Shown here one piece after another: positions 36,576 to 45,438 of a DNA stretch of 64,000 bases. Position 1 is the stretch's first letter. The number at the start of each line of letters is the position of its first letter. The position numbers and the translations under genes are program-made. Source of the DNA: Pseudonocardiales bacterium (GTDB taxonomy: Bacteria; Actinomycetota; Actinomycetes; Mycobacteriales; Pseudonocardiaceae); assembly GCA_023252195.1 (NCBI GenBank), contig JAHEXI010000001.1, positions 434,001-498,000 on the forward strand. The letters are read 5' to 3'. Under the pieces are notes generated by a model, which was not told the DNA's origin, did not search any database, and worked only from the letters and a program-made list of their open reading frames with translations.

Positions 36576-36957
36576 TCATGTCTGTACAGCGACCGTGTCG
36601 TGGCCTGCAGTGCCTCGATTCTTGCCAACTCCGCAGGTGAGGATGTCGGCGATGGTGTGCACTGTGAAGGGGTTTGACGGGGTGAGCTGGTCGGCTTCGG
36701 CGACCATGCTGTCCTGAACCTGGACGGGGATGACTTCGTCCTGGCTGGTGCGGATGTAGGTGCGCGGCAGCTGCCCCCACCTCGAGATCAACCCGGGCGT
36801 CGGCGAGGACGACTTGAAGCGGCTCGTCGGGTTGAGTGGCGTAGGCGAGAACCGCCGGAACCTGTAAAGGGTTCAGGTCGGCCATGAGCAGGGCGTGTTG
36901 CACGGCGAGCACGTCAGGGTCGGGGGTTCGGGGGTTGGTCCGCGAGACCCGGTCCAC
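36576..36957 (-). pseudogene. Alpha/beta-hydrolase (EstC-like esterase), C-terminal remnant
   Basis: Two frames together resemble the C-terminal third of a small-molecule esterase: DLNPLQVPAVLAYATQPDEP around 36840, then, after a frame change near 36790, WGQLPRTYIRTSQDEVIPVQ and MVAEADQLTPSNPFTVHTI. In intact relatives the HT segment is followed by an SSHSPF-type motif holding the catalytic His; here that is gone. No N-terminal part with the nucleophile is visible. Clearly a decayed fragment. Confidence 0.7.
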
Positions 36958-37552
36958 CCGGGATGACCGAGGAAGGCCATCCGCCGAGCTCGGCCAAGCG
37001 GGCTGTCAGGCGCCGGGGCGGTCGGAGCGTGGGCGAGCACGGTCGGGGAAGCGACGCAGCAGCACGCGCTTCGGGCCATCATCGCTCAAGGCAACAGATC
37101 CTGCCCTACCGCTTGTATTGGTGGTCGTTCGTCGCGCTGGTCCGATCGTGGCCGCGACCTCGCTGGCCGACCAGGTCGTAGCCTAGGCTGGGAGTAGATC
37201 CAGAGCCGCCTACGGTCAACGGGCCAATAGGCATAATCTCGGTCCCCGGCAGCGCTGGGGCCACTGGATCATCAGGTTCGACGACCAGGATCCGAACTTC
37301 TTGGAATCCGAGGCGCATCCGGTGCTCTGCTTCCACTGGGTAGGTCACGCATACTTCAGCGTGCCGTTGACCGCCGACGACCGCCTTTCGCGGGTCGTCG
37401 CGCGTGAGGTTGGAAGCGCGGAACCGTCGCAGGGTTGCTCGGACAGCGCGAGCCGTTCCCGACGTAACTCCGTCGGGCACACCTCCGGGACAACGACAGC
37501 GCCCAAGCCGGTTTCGGAAGTCCAGGTCCTTGGGTAGCCCGATGTGCTAGAA
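36958..37552. other. Intergenic stretch with no supported gene
   Basis: About 600 bp between the esterase remnant and the DUF222-HNH gene. Open frames on both strands (for example 37106-37480 minus) show no recognisable domain or ribosome binding site. The region may be debris from the same decay. Confidence 0.45.
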
Positions 37553-37568
37553 TCGAACGTATGTTCGG
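37553..37568. promoter_or_regulatory. LexA (SOS) box overlapping the DUF222-HNH start codon
   Basis: TCGAACGTATGTTCGG matches TCGAAC-N4-GTTCGA at 11 of 12 specified positions. The ATG at 37561 lies inside the box, so translation would start within the operator, as described for several mycobacterial 13E12-type genes. Confidence 0.9.
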
Positions 37569-39165
37569 TTACGGCACAGTCGAGGAGCTGCTCGTTGCGG
37601 GTATCCCGGTCGACGAGGACGCTTTCGACCCGGCATGGCTGGATGAGGCTGCCTGGTTGGCTGAGGCCTCGGGACCACTGGAGGCATCCCAGCCACCGGT
37701 GTCGGCGTGTGCACCGTCAGGGTGGCTGGCGTTGGAGTTGGATCACGGCTGCGCTGATCTCGCTGCGCTGTCGGATGGCGAGCTGATCGACGCGATGATC
37801 GGGTTCGATCGGGTGGCCTCGTGGGCATTGGCGCGCCAGGCAGTGTTGCTGGCCGAGTTCGCCCGGCGCCGTCCGGAAGATCATCCGCTGGCGGCCAATT
37901 CGGATACCCCGTCGCGGTGCAGCGAGTTTGCTCCGGATGAGGTGGCTTTGGCGTTGCGGTTGTCGCGGATGACCGCGACCGGACGGCTGGTGATGGCTCA
38001 GACCCTGGTCGGAGAGTTGCCCGGCACTCTGGCCGCGTGGGAGGCCGGGGCGATCGATTCGCTGAAGGCGAGGGCAATCACTGAGACTTCCTACCTCCTC
38101 CCAGAAGCACAGCGGGGAACGCTGGAGGCGCGGGTGCTACCCCGCGCTGGGGCCCAGACGATCGCTCAGTTGCGGGCCGCGCTGACCCGGGTGGTGCTGG
38201 CACTCGACCCCGAGGGGGCAGCTGCGCGCCACCAGCAACGTCGCCAGGATCGGCGGGTGGTGGTCTCCCCCGAAGAGGAAGGCATGGCGTCCCTGCGGGC
38301 GTTGCTGTCGGCTCCGGATGCCACCGCCGCCTATCAGCGGCTCTGCGACCTCGCCCGTGGGCTAGGCAGCGAGGACGCCCGCGGGATGGACGCTCGGCGC
38401 GCCGACCTGCTCGTCGAGCTGCTCACCGGGCGACGCTGCGCAGCCACCGGCTCCTGCATAGACCAGCAGCGTTCCGGCGACTGCGATCGTCCCGACGATG
38501 ACTGTCCCGACGATGCCAGCGGTACCGCGCCCACCGAGACCACGCCGGACCCGATCCCCGACCCCGCTGACCAGACCAGCCCCACCAATCCTCCCAACGC
38601 ACCAAGCCAGGGTGCCCACGGCTGCAGTTCCACCTCCGCCGCCGGGCCGGGCAAGCCGCTGGTCTCTGTGATTGTGCCGATCACCATGCTGCTGGGACTG
38701 AACGAACAGCCAGGAGAGCTGGTTGGCCACGGACCGATTCCCGCCGAGCTGGCCCGCGAAATCGCCGCGCAAGGCACCTGGCGGCGGCTGCTGACCGACC
38801 CGGTCTCGGGCACCCTGCTCGACTACGGTCGCACCACGTACACCCCACCGGCCGGCCTGGCGGACTTCGTCCGCGCTCGCGACGTGTTCTGTCGCAACCC
38901 GATCTGCGGCCAATCTGCCGCCCGGGCCGACCTCGACCACACCACCCCCTACCACCCCGACGGCACCACCAGTGAACACAACCTGCACGCCAGCTGCCGC
39001 CATCACCACCGGCTCAAGACCCACGCTCCCGGCTGGCAGGTCGAGCAGCATCTCGACGACCGGATCACCTGGACCACCCCCACCGGACACAGCTACACCA
39101 GTCATCCCCACGACTATCGACCCGGTCCGCACTCTCCACCCGGTGACGACCCGCCCCCCTTCTAG
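37561..39165 (+). CDS. DUF222 domain protein with C-terminal HNH endonuclease (13E12-repeat type)
   Basis: 534 residues. The N-terminal DUF222 part (LSDGELIDAMIGFDRVASW, LARQAVLLAEFARRR, VALALRLSRMTATGRL) is followed by a Pro/Thr/Asp-rich low-complexity insert (about 310-350) and a C-terminal HNH nuclease: RDVFCRNPICGQSAARADLD, HTTPYHPDGTTSEHNL, SCRHHHRLKTH. These multicopy actinobacterial proteins are SOS-induced in M. tuberculosis; biological role unclear. The gene ends 9 bp before dnaE2 and its only visible promoter signal is the LexA box at its start. Confidence 0.93.
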   Translation: MFGYGTVEELLVAGIPVDEDAFDPAWLDEAAWLAEASGPLEASQPPVSACAPSGWLALELDHGCADLAALSDGELIDAMIGFDRVASWALARQAVLLAEFARRRPEDHPLAANSDTPSRCSEFAPDEVALALRLSRMTATGRLVMAQTLVGELPGTLAAWEAGAIDSLKARAITETSYLLPEAQRGTLEARVLPRAGAQTIAQLRAALTRVVLALDPEGAAARHQQRRQDRRVVVSPEEEGMASLRALLSAPDATAAYQRLCDLARGLGSEDARGMDARRADLLVELLTGRRCAATGSCIDQQRSGDCDRPDDDCPDDASGTAPTETTPDPIPDPADQTSPTNPPNAPSQGAHGCSSTSAAGPGKPLVSVIVPITMLLGLNEQPGELVGHGPIPAELAREIAAQGTWRRLLTDPVSGTLLDYGRTTYTPPAGLADFVRARDVFCRNPICGQSAARADLDHTTPYHPDGTTSEHNLHASCRHHHRLKTHAPGWQVEQHLDDRITWTTPTGHSYTSHPHDYRPGPHSPPGDDPPPF

Positions 39166-39174
39166 GTCCACATC

Positions 39175-42100
39175 ATGGGCTGGAACAACCCGCCGGTGCA
39201 GTGGGCGGATTTGGAGCGGGCGCTGTCCGGGAGGACTGCCGGCAGATCAGGGAACCGCGACGAGAAGCAACCTGGTGACGGGGGGGACAGCCCGGCGTGG
39301 GCTCGTCACCGGGATCGCTATGAGCCACCGTCGCTGCTCACGTCTCCCCAGTTCTCGGAGATCCAACCGCGTATTCCCTATGCCGAGTTGCACTGCCACT
39401 CCAATTTCAGCTTTTTGGACGGGGCCAGCCATCCCGAGGAGCTGGTCGAAGAGGCGGCCCGGCTGGGATTGGATGCGATCGCGATCACCGACCACGACGG
39501 GATGTACGGGGTGGTGCGCTTTGCCGAGGCAGCCCGGGAGCTGGGCATCAAGACCGTATTCGGGGCGGAGCTCAGCCTCGGCCTTACCGCACCACAGAAC
39601 GGGATACCCGACCCGGAGGGTGAACACCTGCTCGTGCTGGCCCGCGACCCCGAGGGTTACCGCAGGCTGTCCCGGGTGATCAGCGAAGCCCAGATCGCCG
39701 GGAAAGAGAAGGGCAAGCCGGTCTATGACCTCAACGAGGTAGCAGCCGCTGCGGGTGGGCACTGGGTGGTGCTCACCGGTTGCCGCAAGGCTGGGGTGCG
39801 GGCAGCGCTGGAACGTGAGGGGCCGGCCGCCGCGGCCACCCAGCTTCGCCGACTGGCCGAGCTGTTCGGCCCGGACCACGTCGTCGTCGAGCTCACCGCG
39901 AACGGGCTGCCAGACGACACCGAGCGCAACGACGCACTCGCCGCACTGGCCGCAGCGCAGCGGCTGGACACCGTCGCCACCACCGCCGCGCACTACGCCA
40001 CCCCGTCACGGCACCGGCTGGCCACCGCGCTGGCCGCGGTCCGGGCCCGGCGCAGCCTGGACGAGATGGACGGCTGGCTACCGGCTGCGGCAACAGCACA
40101 CCTACGCTCCGGAGCCGAGATGGCCGACCGGTTCGCCCGCTGGCCCGGGGCCGTCGAGCGGGCCGCCGCGCTGGGCCGGGAGTGTTCTTTCGACCTACAC
40201 CTGGTGGCGCCGGACCTGCCGCCGTTCGCCGTCCCCGACGGTCACACCGAGGCCAGCTGGCTGCGCGAACTCACCTGGATCGGCGCGGCCACCCGCTACG
40301 GCAGCTACGACGAGCGTCCCGGTGCCTACCACCAGATCGAACACGAGCTGGCCGTCATCGAGGAAAAGAACTTCCCCGGCTACTTCCTCATCGTGCACGA
40401 CATCGTGGGATTCTGCCGGCGAGCCGACATTTTCTGCCAGGGCCGTGGCTCGGCGGCCAATTCCGCAGTCTGCCATGCGTTGGGCATTACGAGCGTTGAC
40501 GCGGTGGTGATGGACCTGCTCTTCGAACGGTTCCTCGCCCCGGATCGGGACGGCTACCCCGACATCGACCTGGACATCGAATCCGACCGTCGTGAAGAGG
40601 TCATCCAATATGTCTATGAGAAATACGGCCGGGACTGCGCCGCCCAGGTCGCCAACGTGATCACCTACCGGGCCCGCTCGGCGGTGCGGGACATGGCCAA
40701 GGCGCTGGGCTACTCGACCGGGACCCAGGACGCCTGGAGCAAGCAGATCGACCGCTGGGGGCCGCTGAACCGGGCCACGGACGACACCGATATTCCCGAA
40801 CCGGTGTTGGCGCTGGCCGCCGAGCTGGAGGGATTCCCCAGGCATCTGGGCATCCACTCCGGTGGCATGGTGATCTGCTCCCGGCCGGTGGCCGAGGTCT
40901 GCCCGGTGGAGTGGGCACGGCGGGACAACCGCTCGGTGGTGCAGTGGGACAAAGACGACTGCGCGGCTGCCGGATTGGTCAAGTTCGACCTGCTGGGGCT
41001 CGGCATGCTGTCGGCGCTGCACTACGCGGTCGATCTGGTGGCCCGCCATTACCGGCACCGGGTGCAGCTTTCGGACCTGCAGCCCACCGACCCGGCGGTC
41101 TACACGATGCTGGCCCGGGCCGACTCGGTCGGGGTGTTCCAGGTGGAGTCCCGCGCGCAGATGGCCACCCTGCCGCGGCTGAAACCGAGAACGTTCTACG
41201 ACCTGGTGGTCGAGGTGGCGCTGATCCGTCCCGGTCCGATCCAGGGCGACTCGGTGCATCCCTACATCCGGCGCCGCAACGGCCAGGAGGCCTGGGACTA
41301 TGACCACCCCCGGTTAGCGAACGCGCTGCGCAAGACGCTGGGGGTGCCGCTGTTCCAGGAACAGCTGATGCAGATGTCCATCGACGTCGCCGACTTCTCC
41401 GCATCCGAGGCCGACGAGCTGCGCCGCGCGATGGGTGCCAAACGGTCCACCGAACGAATGGAACGCCTCCGCGGGCGGCTGTTCGAGGGCATGGCCCGGC
41501 ATGGGATTCTCGGCGAGCTCGCCGAGAAGATCTACGCCAAGCTGCTGGCCTTCGCCAACTTCGGTTTCCCGGAAAGCCACTCGATCAGCTTCGCCTCGCT
41601 GGTCTACTACAGCGCCTGGTTCAAGCATTACTACCCGGCGGCGTTCTGCGCCGCCCTGCTACGAGCCCAGCCGATGGGCTTCTACTCCCCGCAGTCATTG
41701 ATCGCCGACGCCCGCCGGCACGGGGTCACCGTTCGAGGCCCGGACGTCAACGCCAGCGGCGTGCACGCCGGGCTGGAACCGGCCGCGGAGGGCGCGCCGG
41801 AGCATGCGGTGCGGCTAGGACTGGCCATGGTGCGCACCGTGGGCCAGCCGCTGGCCACCCGGCTGGTTGAGCAGCGGCACGCGCACGGCCGCTACCGCAG
41901 CATCGCTGACGTCGCGCACCGGGTGGGGTTGACCACCGCCCAGGCTGAGGCTCTGGCCACCGGTGGGGCGTTCGACGAGCTGACCCCGCAACGCCGGCAG
42001 GCGCTGTGGTCCGCCGGAGCGGTGGCCGCGCAGCGACCGGACCGGCTGCCCGGCACCGCAGTGGGGATCGTCGCGCCACCACTGCCGGGGATGAGTGCGT

Positions 42101-42504
42101 TGGAACTCGCCGCGGCCGACGTCTGGGCCACCGGGGTCTCGCCGGGCAGCTTCCCCATCCAGTTCCTCCGGGCCGATCTGGCCGAGCTGGGCGTGGTGCC
42201 CGCCGCGCAGCTGCGGGAGTGTGACGATGGGCAGCGGGTGCAGGTCGCCGGCGCGGTGACGCATCGGCAGCGCCCGGCCACCGCGGGCGGGGTCACGTTC
42301 CTGAACCTCGAGGACGAGACCGGCATGGTGAACGTGATCTGCTCACCGGGTTTCTGGGTCCGGTACCGCACCATCGTGCGGGCCTGCCCGGCGCTGCTGC
42401 TGCGCGGCCGGCTGCAGATCGCCGAAGGGGTGATCAACGTGCTCGCCGAGCATGCCGCAGCGCTGGACATGCGAGTGTGCTCGAACTCTCGCGATTTCCG
42501 GTGA
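39175..42504 (+). CDS. dnaE2: Error-prone DNA polymerase DnaE2
   Basis: 1109-residue C-family polymerase for SOS translesion synthesis. Starts MGWNNPPVQWADLERALSG, typical of DnaE2. An N-terminal PHP domain (AELHCHSNFSFLDGASHPEE, ITDHDGMYGVVRFAEA), palm with FCQGRGSAANSAVCHALGI and the catalytic acid cluster in YPDIDLDIESDRREEVIQY, and a C-terminal OB-fold (VTFLNLEDETGMVNVIC) are visible. It works with ImuA and ImuB encoded 3.5 kb upstream. No LexA box is seen immediately before it; it follows the LexA-box HNH gene by 9 bp. Confidence 0.97.
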   Translation: MGWNNPPVQWADLERALSGRTAGRSGNRDEKQPGDGGDSPAWARHRDRYEPPSLLTSPQFSEIQPRIPYAELHCHSNFSFLDGASHPEELVEEAARLGLDAIAITDHDGMYGVVRFAEAARELGIKTVFGAELSLGLTAPQNGIPDPEGEHLLVLARDPEGYRRLSRVISEAQIAGKEKGKPVYDLNEVAAAAGGHWVVLTGCRKAGVRAALEREGPAAAATQLRRLAELFGPDHVVVELTANGLPDDTERNDALAALAAAQRLDTVATTAAHYATPSRHRLATALAAVRARRSLDEMDGWLPAAATAHLRSGAEMADRFARWPGAVERAAALGRECSFDLHLVAPDLPPFAVPDGHTEASWLRELTWIGAATRYGSYDERPGAYHQIEHELAVIEEKNFPGYFLIVHDIVGFCRRADIFCQGRGSAANSAVCHALGITSVDAVVMDLLFERFLAPDRDGYPDIDLDIESDRREEVIQYVYEKYGRDCAAQVANVITYRARSAVRDMAKALGYSTGTQDAWSKQIDRWGPLNRATDDTDIPEPVLALAAELEGFPRHLGIHSGGMVICSRPVAEVCPVEWARRDNRSVVQWDKDDCAAAGLVKFDLLGLGMLSALHYAVDLVARHYRHRVQLSDLQPTDPAVYTMLARADSVGVFQVESRAQMATLPRLKPRTFYDLVVEVALIRPGPIQGDSVHPYIRRRNGQEAWDYDHPRLANALRKTLGVPLFQEQLMQMSIDVADFSASEADELRRAMGAKRSTERMERLRGRLFEGMARHGILGELAEKIYAKLLAFANFGFPESHSISFASLVYYSAWFKHYYPAAFCAALLRAQPMGFYSPQSLIADARRHGVTVRGPDVNASGVHAGLEPAAEGAPEHAVRLGLAMVRTVGQPLATRLVEQRHAHGRYRSIADVAHRVGLTTAQAEALATGGAFDELTPQRRQALWSAGAVAAQRPDRLPGTAVGIVAPPLPGMSALELAAADVWATGVSPGSFPIQFLRADLAELGVVPAAQLRECDDGQRVQVAGAVTHRQRPATAGGVTFLNLEDETGMVNVICSPGFWVRYRTIVRACPALLLRGRLQIAEGVINVLAEHAAALDMRVCSNSRDFR

Positions 42505-42534
42505 GAACCAGCAGCCACGACCTGTAGATCACGA

Positions 42535-42579
42535 TCTGTGTGACCTGGGCGACACGTTTTGTCGTCTACGTCACACAGA
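42535..42579. terminator. 45-nt imperfect hairpin after dnaE2
   Basis: TCTGTGTGAC (42535-42544) pairs with GTCACACAGA (42570-42579); inside, TGGGCGACA pairs with TGTCGTCTA with wobble pairs, leaving a 5-nt loop. No T-run follows, so it could be a factor-assisted terminator or an operator for the downstream gene. Confidence 0.5.
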
Positions 42580-42623
42580 CAGCGATCATGGTGGGCAAAG
42601 CGAGATCTGAGAAGGTGGCGGGT

Positions 42624-43253
42624 ATGCCCGAGACCGCTGATGATCACCTTGCCGAGGCCGAGCTCGCCGAGCTGGACTTCACCGACGCGGTCTTCGCCGA
42701 CCAGGAATGGGAGGAGCGCAGCTTTATCGGCTGCCGGTTCACCGAGGCTGATATGCGCGGGCTGCGTACCCGCAGCTGCCGGTTCACCAACTGCGACTTC
42801 ACCAACACCGACCTGGGCGCCTCGCAGCACCGCGCGACGGCGTTTCACAGTTGCACCTTCCAGCGCACCACGCTGACCGACTCGATGCTGGAGCACTGCT
42901 CCCTGCTGGGCAGCACACTCAGCGACTGCCGGCTGCGGCCGTGGACGCTGCGCGAGGTCGATCTGCGCCTCACCGGCCTCGGACACGCCGATCTCCGGGA
43001 GGTGACGCTCGCCGGGCTCAAGCTCACCGAGGCGAACCTGGTACAGACCGACCTGCGAGGCGCTGACCTGTCCGGAGCGGACCTCACCGGGGCTCGGCTG
43101 CTGGGCGCCCGGTTGGAAGGCGCCGACCTGCGCGGGGCCCGGCTGGACGCCGACGCGCTGGTGCAGGCGCGGCTGACCGGCGCCCGGATCGACGTGGACA
43201 CCGCGATCCGCTTCGCCGCGGCGAACGGGCTCCGGGTGGATCTCGGGACGTAA
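42624..43253 (+). CDS. Pentapeptide-repeat protein
   Basis: 209 residues built mostly of A(D/N)LxX-type pentapeptides: for example SFIGCRFTEADMRGLR, NCDFTNTDLGAS and ANLVQTDLRGADLSGADLTG, which fold into a right-handed quadrilateral beta-helix. Some relatives (MfpA, Qnr) mimic DNA and protect gyrase; others are of unknown role, and nothing here distinguishes them. ATG 42624 follows GAAGGTGG; the earlier in-frame start would read through the hairpin. Confidence 0.9.
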   Translation: MPETADDHLAEAELAELDFTDAVFADQEWEERSFIGCRFTEADMRGLRTRSCRFTNCDFTNTDLGASQHRATAFHSCTFQRTTLTDSMLEHCSLLGSTLSDCRLRPWTLREVDLRLTGLGHADLREVTLAGLKLTEANLVQTDLRGADLSGADLTGARLLGARLEGADLRGARLDADALVQARLTGARIDVDTAIRFAAANGLRVDLGT

Positions 43254-43277
43254 CGGGCGTAATGCAAGGATGCCCTC

Positions 43278-44132
43278 GTGACTGCGGTGCTGCTGGACGG
43301 CAAGGCAACCCGGGACGAACTCTTCGCAGATCTGCGGATCCGGGTGGCTGCGCTGCGCGGCAAGGGAATCACTCCTGGGCTCGGCACCGTCATCGTCGGC
43401 GATGATCCCGGCTCGCATGCCTACGTGCGGGGAAAGCACCACGACTGCACGAAGGTCGGCATCGCCTCGATCCGCCGCGACCTGCCCTCGACCACCACCC
43501 TCGACGAGCTGTTCGGGGTGATCGACGAGCTGAATGCGGACCCATGCTGCACGGGTTACCTGGTGCAGCTGCCGCTGCCCGTCGGGCTGGACGCCGGTGC
43601 AGTGCTTGAGCGGATCGATCCGAGCAAGGATGCTGACGGTTTGCATCCGGTGAACCTGGGGCGGCTGGTGCTCGGTGAGCCGGGACCGCTGCCCTGCACC
43701 CCGCGCGGCATCGTGGCGTTGCTGCGTCGCTTCGACGTACCACTGGCCGGCTCGCGGGTAACCATTGTGGGCCGCGGCATCACCGTCGGTCGTCCGCTGG
43801 GTTTGCTGCTGACCCGGCGCAGCGAGAATGCCACGGTCACGCTGTGTCACACAGGTACCCGGGACCTGGCCGCCGAGGTGTCCCGCGCCGACATCGTGGT
43901 CGCCGCGGCGGGACGACCCGGACTGATCACGCCGGAGAGGGTCAAGCCGGGGGCCGCGGTGATCGACGTCGGGATCACCCGCACCGACGCTGGGCTGGCT
44001 GGGGACGTCGATCCGGCGGTGGCCGAGGTCGCTGGGTACCTGGCGCCGGTTCCGGGCGGGGTGGGTCCGATGACTAGGGCGATGTTGCTGGCCAACGTCG
44101 TCGAAGCCGCCGAGCGGGCCGGCGCGTCATGA
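43278..44132 (+). CDS. folD: Bifunctional methylene-THF dehydrogenase / methenyl-THF cyclohydrolase
   Basis: Interconverts one-carbon folates, supplying 10-formyl-THF used by PurN and PurH. 284 residues. Conserved: [20 protein letters not shown] with the catalytic lysine region, [31 protein letters not shown], and the NADP site [18 protein letters not shown]-terminal [17 protein letters not shown] is typical. Starts at GTG 43278; the stop overlaps the DUF3017 gene (ATGA). Confidence 0.97.
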   Translation: MTAVLLDGKATRDELFADLRIRVAALRGKGITPGLGTVIVGDDPGSHAYVRGKHHDCTKVGIASIRRDLPSTTTLDELFGVIDELNADPCCTGYLVQLPLPVGLDAGAVLERIDPSKDADGLHPVNLGRLVLGEPGPLPCTPRGIVALLRRFDVPLAGSRVTIVGRGITVGRPLGLLLTRRSENATVTLCHTGTRDLAAEVSRADIVVAAAGRPGLITPERVKPGAAVIDVGITRTDAGLAGDVDPAVAEVAGYLAPVPGGVGPMTRAMLLANVVEAAERAGAS

Positions 44133-44416
44133 CCACCCGGACGAGTCTGCGCCCGCAGATGGCGTTCGGTCTGGTCCTGGCCGTGGTGGCGGTCGCCATG
44201 GTGCGCATCACGCAGTACCACTGGCGGGAGGGCACAGTGATCATCGGCGGCGCGCTGCTGCTGGCCGCGGGATTGCGGGCGGTGCTCCCGCCGGAGTGGA
44301 CCGGGTTGCTCGGGATCCGCCGCCGCGCCTGGGATGTGGGCACTTACTGCACCTTCGGGCTGCTGATACTCGCCGTGGCGCTGACGATCACCGGGGGACC
44401 GCTGACCATAGGGTGA
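44129..44416 (+). CDS. DUF3017-type small membrane protein
   Basis: 95 residues with three predicted helices ([51 protein letters not shown]). Actinobacterial DUF3017 proteins lie directly after folD, as here with a four-base overlap. Function unknown. Confidence 0.88.
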   Translation: MTTRTSLRPQMAFGLVLAVVAVAMVRITQYHWREGTVIIGGALLLAAGLRAVLPPEWTGLLGIRRRAWDVGTYCTFGLLILAVALTITGGPLTIG

Positions 44417-44447
44417 GCTCAGCAGGAATGGATCACGGGGAGGATCG

Positions 44448-45404
44448 ATGGCACGTTCCGGCACGGTCGCAGTCATCGGGGCCGGCTTCTACGGCTCGAC
44501 CACTGCGCAGCGGCTGGCCGAGTATGACCTGTTCGACACGGTCGTACTCACCGACATCATCGAGGGCCGGCCGGAGGGCTTGGCGCTGGACATGAACCAG
44601 TCCCGACCGGTGGAGGGCTTCGAGACCAGGATCGTCGGCCAGACCACCGGGCGCGACGGTTCCGGCTATGCAGCGATCGCCGGCAGCGACATCGTGGTGA
44701 TCACCGCCGGGCTACCGCGCAAACCGGGGATGAGCCGGATGGACCTGATCGAGGTCAACGCCCGGATCGTCCGGCAGGTTGCAGAGAACGTCGCCGAGCA
44801 CGCCCCCGACGCGGTCGTCATCGTGGTGTCTAACCCGCTGGACGAGATGACCGCGCTGGTGGCACTGGCCACGGGGTTTCCTCGACACCGGGTGATGGGT
44901 CAAGCCGGGATGCTCGACACCGCACGGTTCACCAACTTCGTCGCTGAAGAACTCGCCGTCCCGGTGTCCTCGGTGCGCACCCTGACGTTGGGCTCGCACG
45001 GCGACACCATGGTCCCGGTGCCCAGCGCCTGCACCGTGGATGGTGCGCCGCTGAGGGACCTGTTGCCCACAGACAAGATCGAAGAGCTGATCACCCGAAC
45101 GCGAAACGGTGGAACCGAAGTGATCGCCCTGCTCAAGACCGGGTCGGCGTACTACGCACCATCTGCAGCGGCGGCCCGCATGGTGCGCGCGGTGCATCAG
45201 GACTCCGGCGCCGTGTTGCCGGTGTGTGCCTGGCTCGATGGCGAGTACGGGATCTCCAATGTTTACCTGGGCGTTACCGCCGAGCTGGGTCGCCGTGGGG
45301 TAAACCGAGTGGTGGAAATCTCGCTGACCACGGGCGAGCTCGCGCAGCTAAAGCAGGCAGCGCAGGCCGTTGCGGCTAAACAGGCCGACGTGCGCGACCT
45401 ATGA
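44448..45404 (+). CDS. mdh: Malate dehydrogenase (lactate-dehydrogenase-like type)
   Basis: NAD-dependent oxidation of malate to oxaloacetate. 318 residues. NAD site VAVIGAGFYGSTTAQRLAEY, TDIIEGRPEGLALDMNQ with the NAD-specific Asp, substrate loop ITAGLPRKPGMSRMDL with its Arg residues, VSNPLDEMTALV, and catalytic His in LTLGSHGDTMVPV. The loop RKPGMSR favours malate over lactate. ATG has GGGGAGG upstream. Adjacent to icd, another TCA enzyme. Confidence 0.95.
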   Translation: MARSGTVAVIGAGFYGSTTAQRLAEYDLFDTVVLTDIIEGRPEGLALDMNQSRPVEGFETRIVGQTTGRDGSGYAAIAGSDIVVITAGLPRKPGMSRMDLIEVNARIVRQVAENVAEHAPDAVVIVVSNPLDEMTALVALATGFPRHRVMGQAGMLDTARFTNFVAEELAVPVSSVRTLTLGSHGDTMVPVPSACTVDGAPLRDLLPTDKIEELITRTRNGGTEVIALLKTGSAYYAPSAAAARMVRAVHQDSGAVLPVCAWLDGEYGISNVYLGVTAELGRRGVNRVVEISLTTGELAQLKQAAQAVAAKQADVRDL

Positions 45405-45438
45405 TCGGTGGTAATTCGCGACAGGAGAGTCCGTTCTC

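Noticed and set aside
37106-37480. Minus-strand 124-codon frame before the DUF222-HNH gene
   Set aside because: Reads partly protein-like (EVRILVVEPDDPVAPALPG) but lacks any recognisable motif or start signal; left as unannotated.
41892-43850. Minus-strand open frame of 652 codons
   Set aside because: Antisense to dnaE2, the pentapeptide gene and folD; shadow of high GC coding on the other strand.
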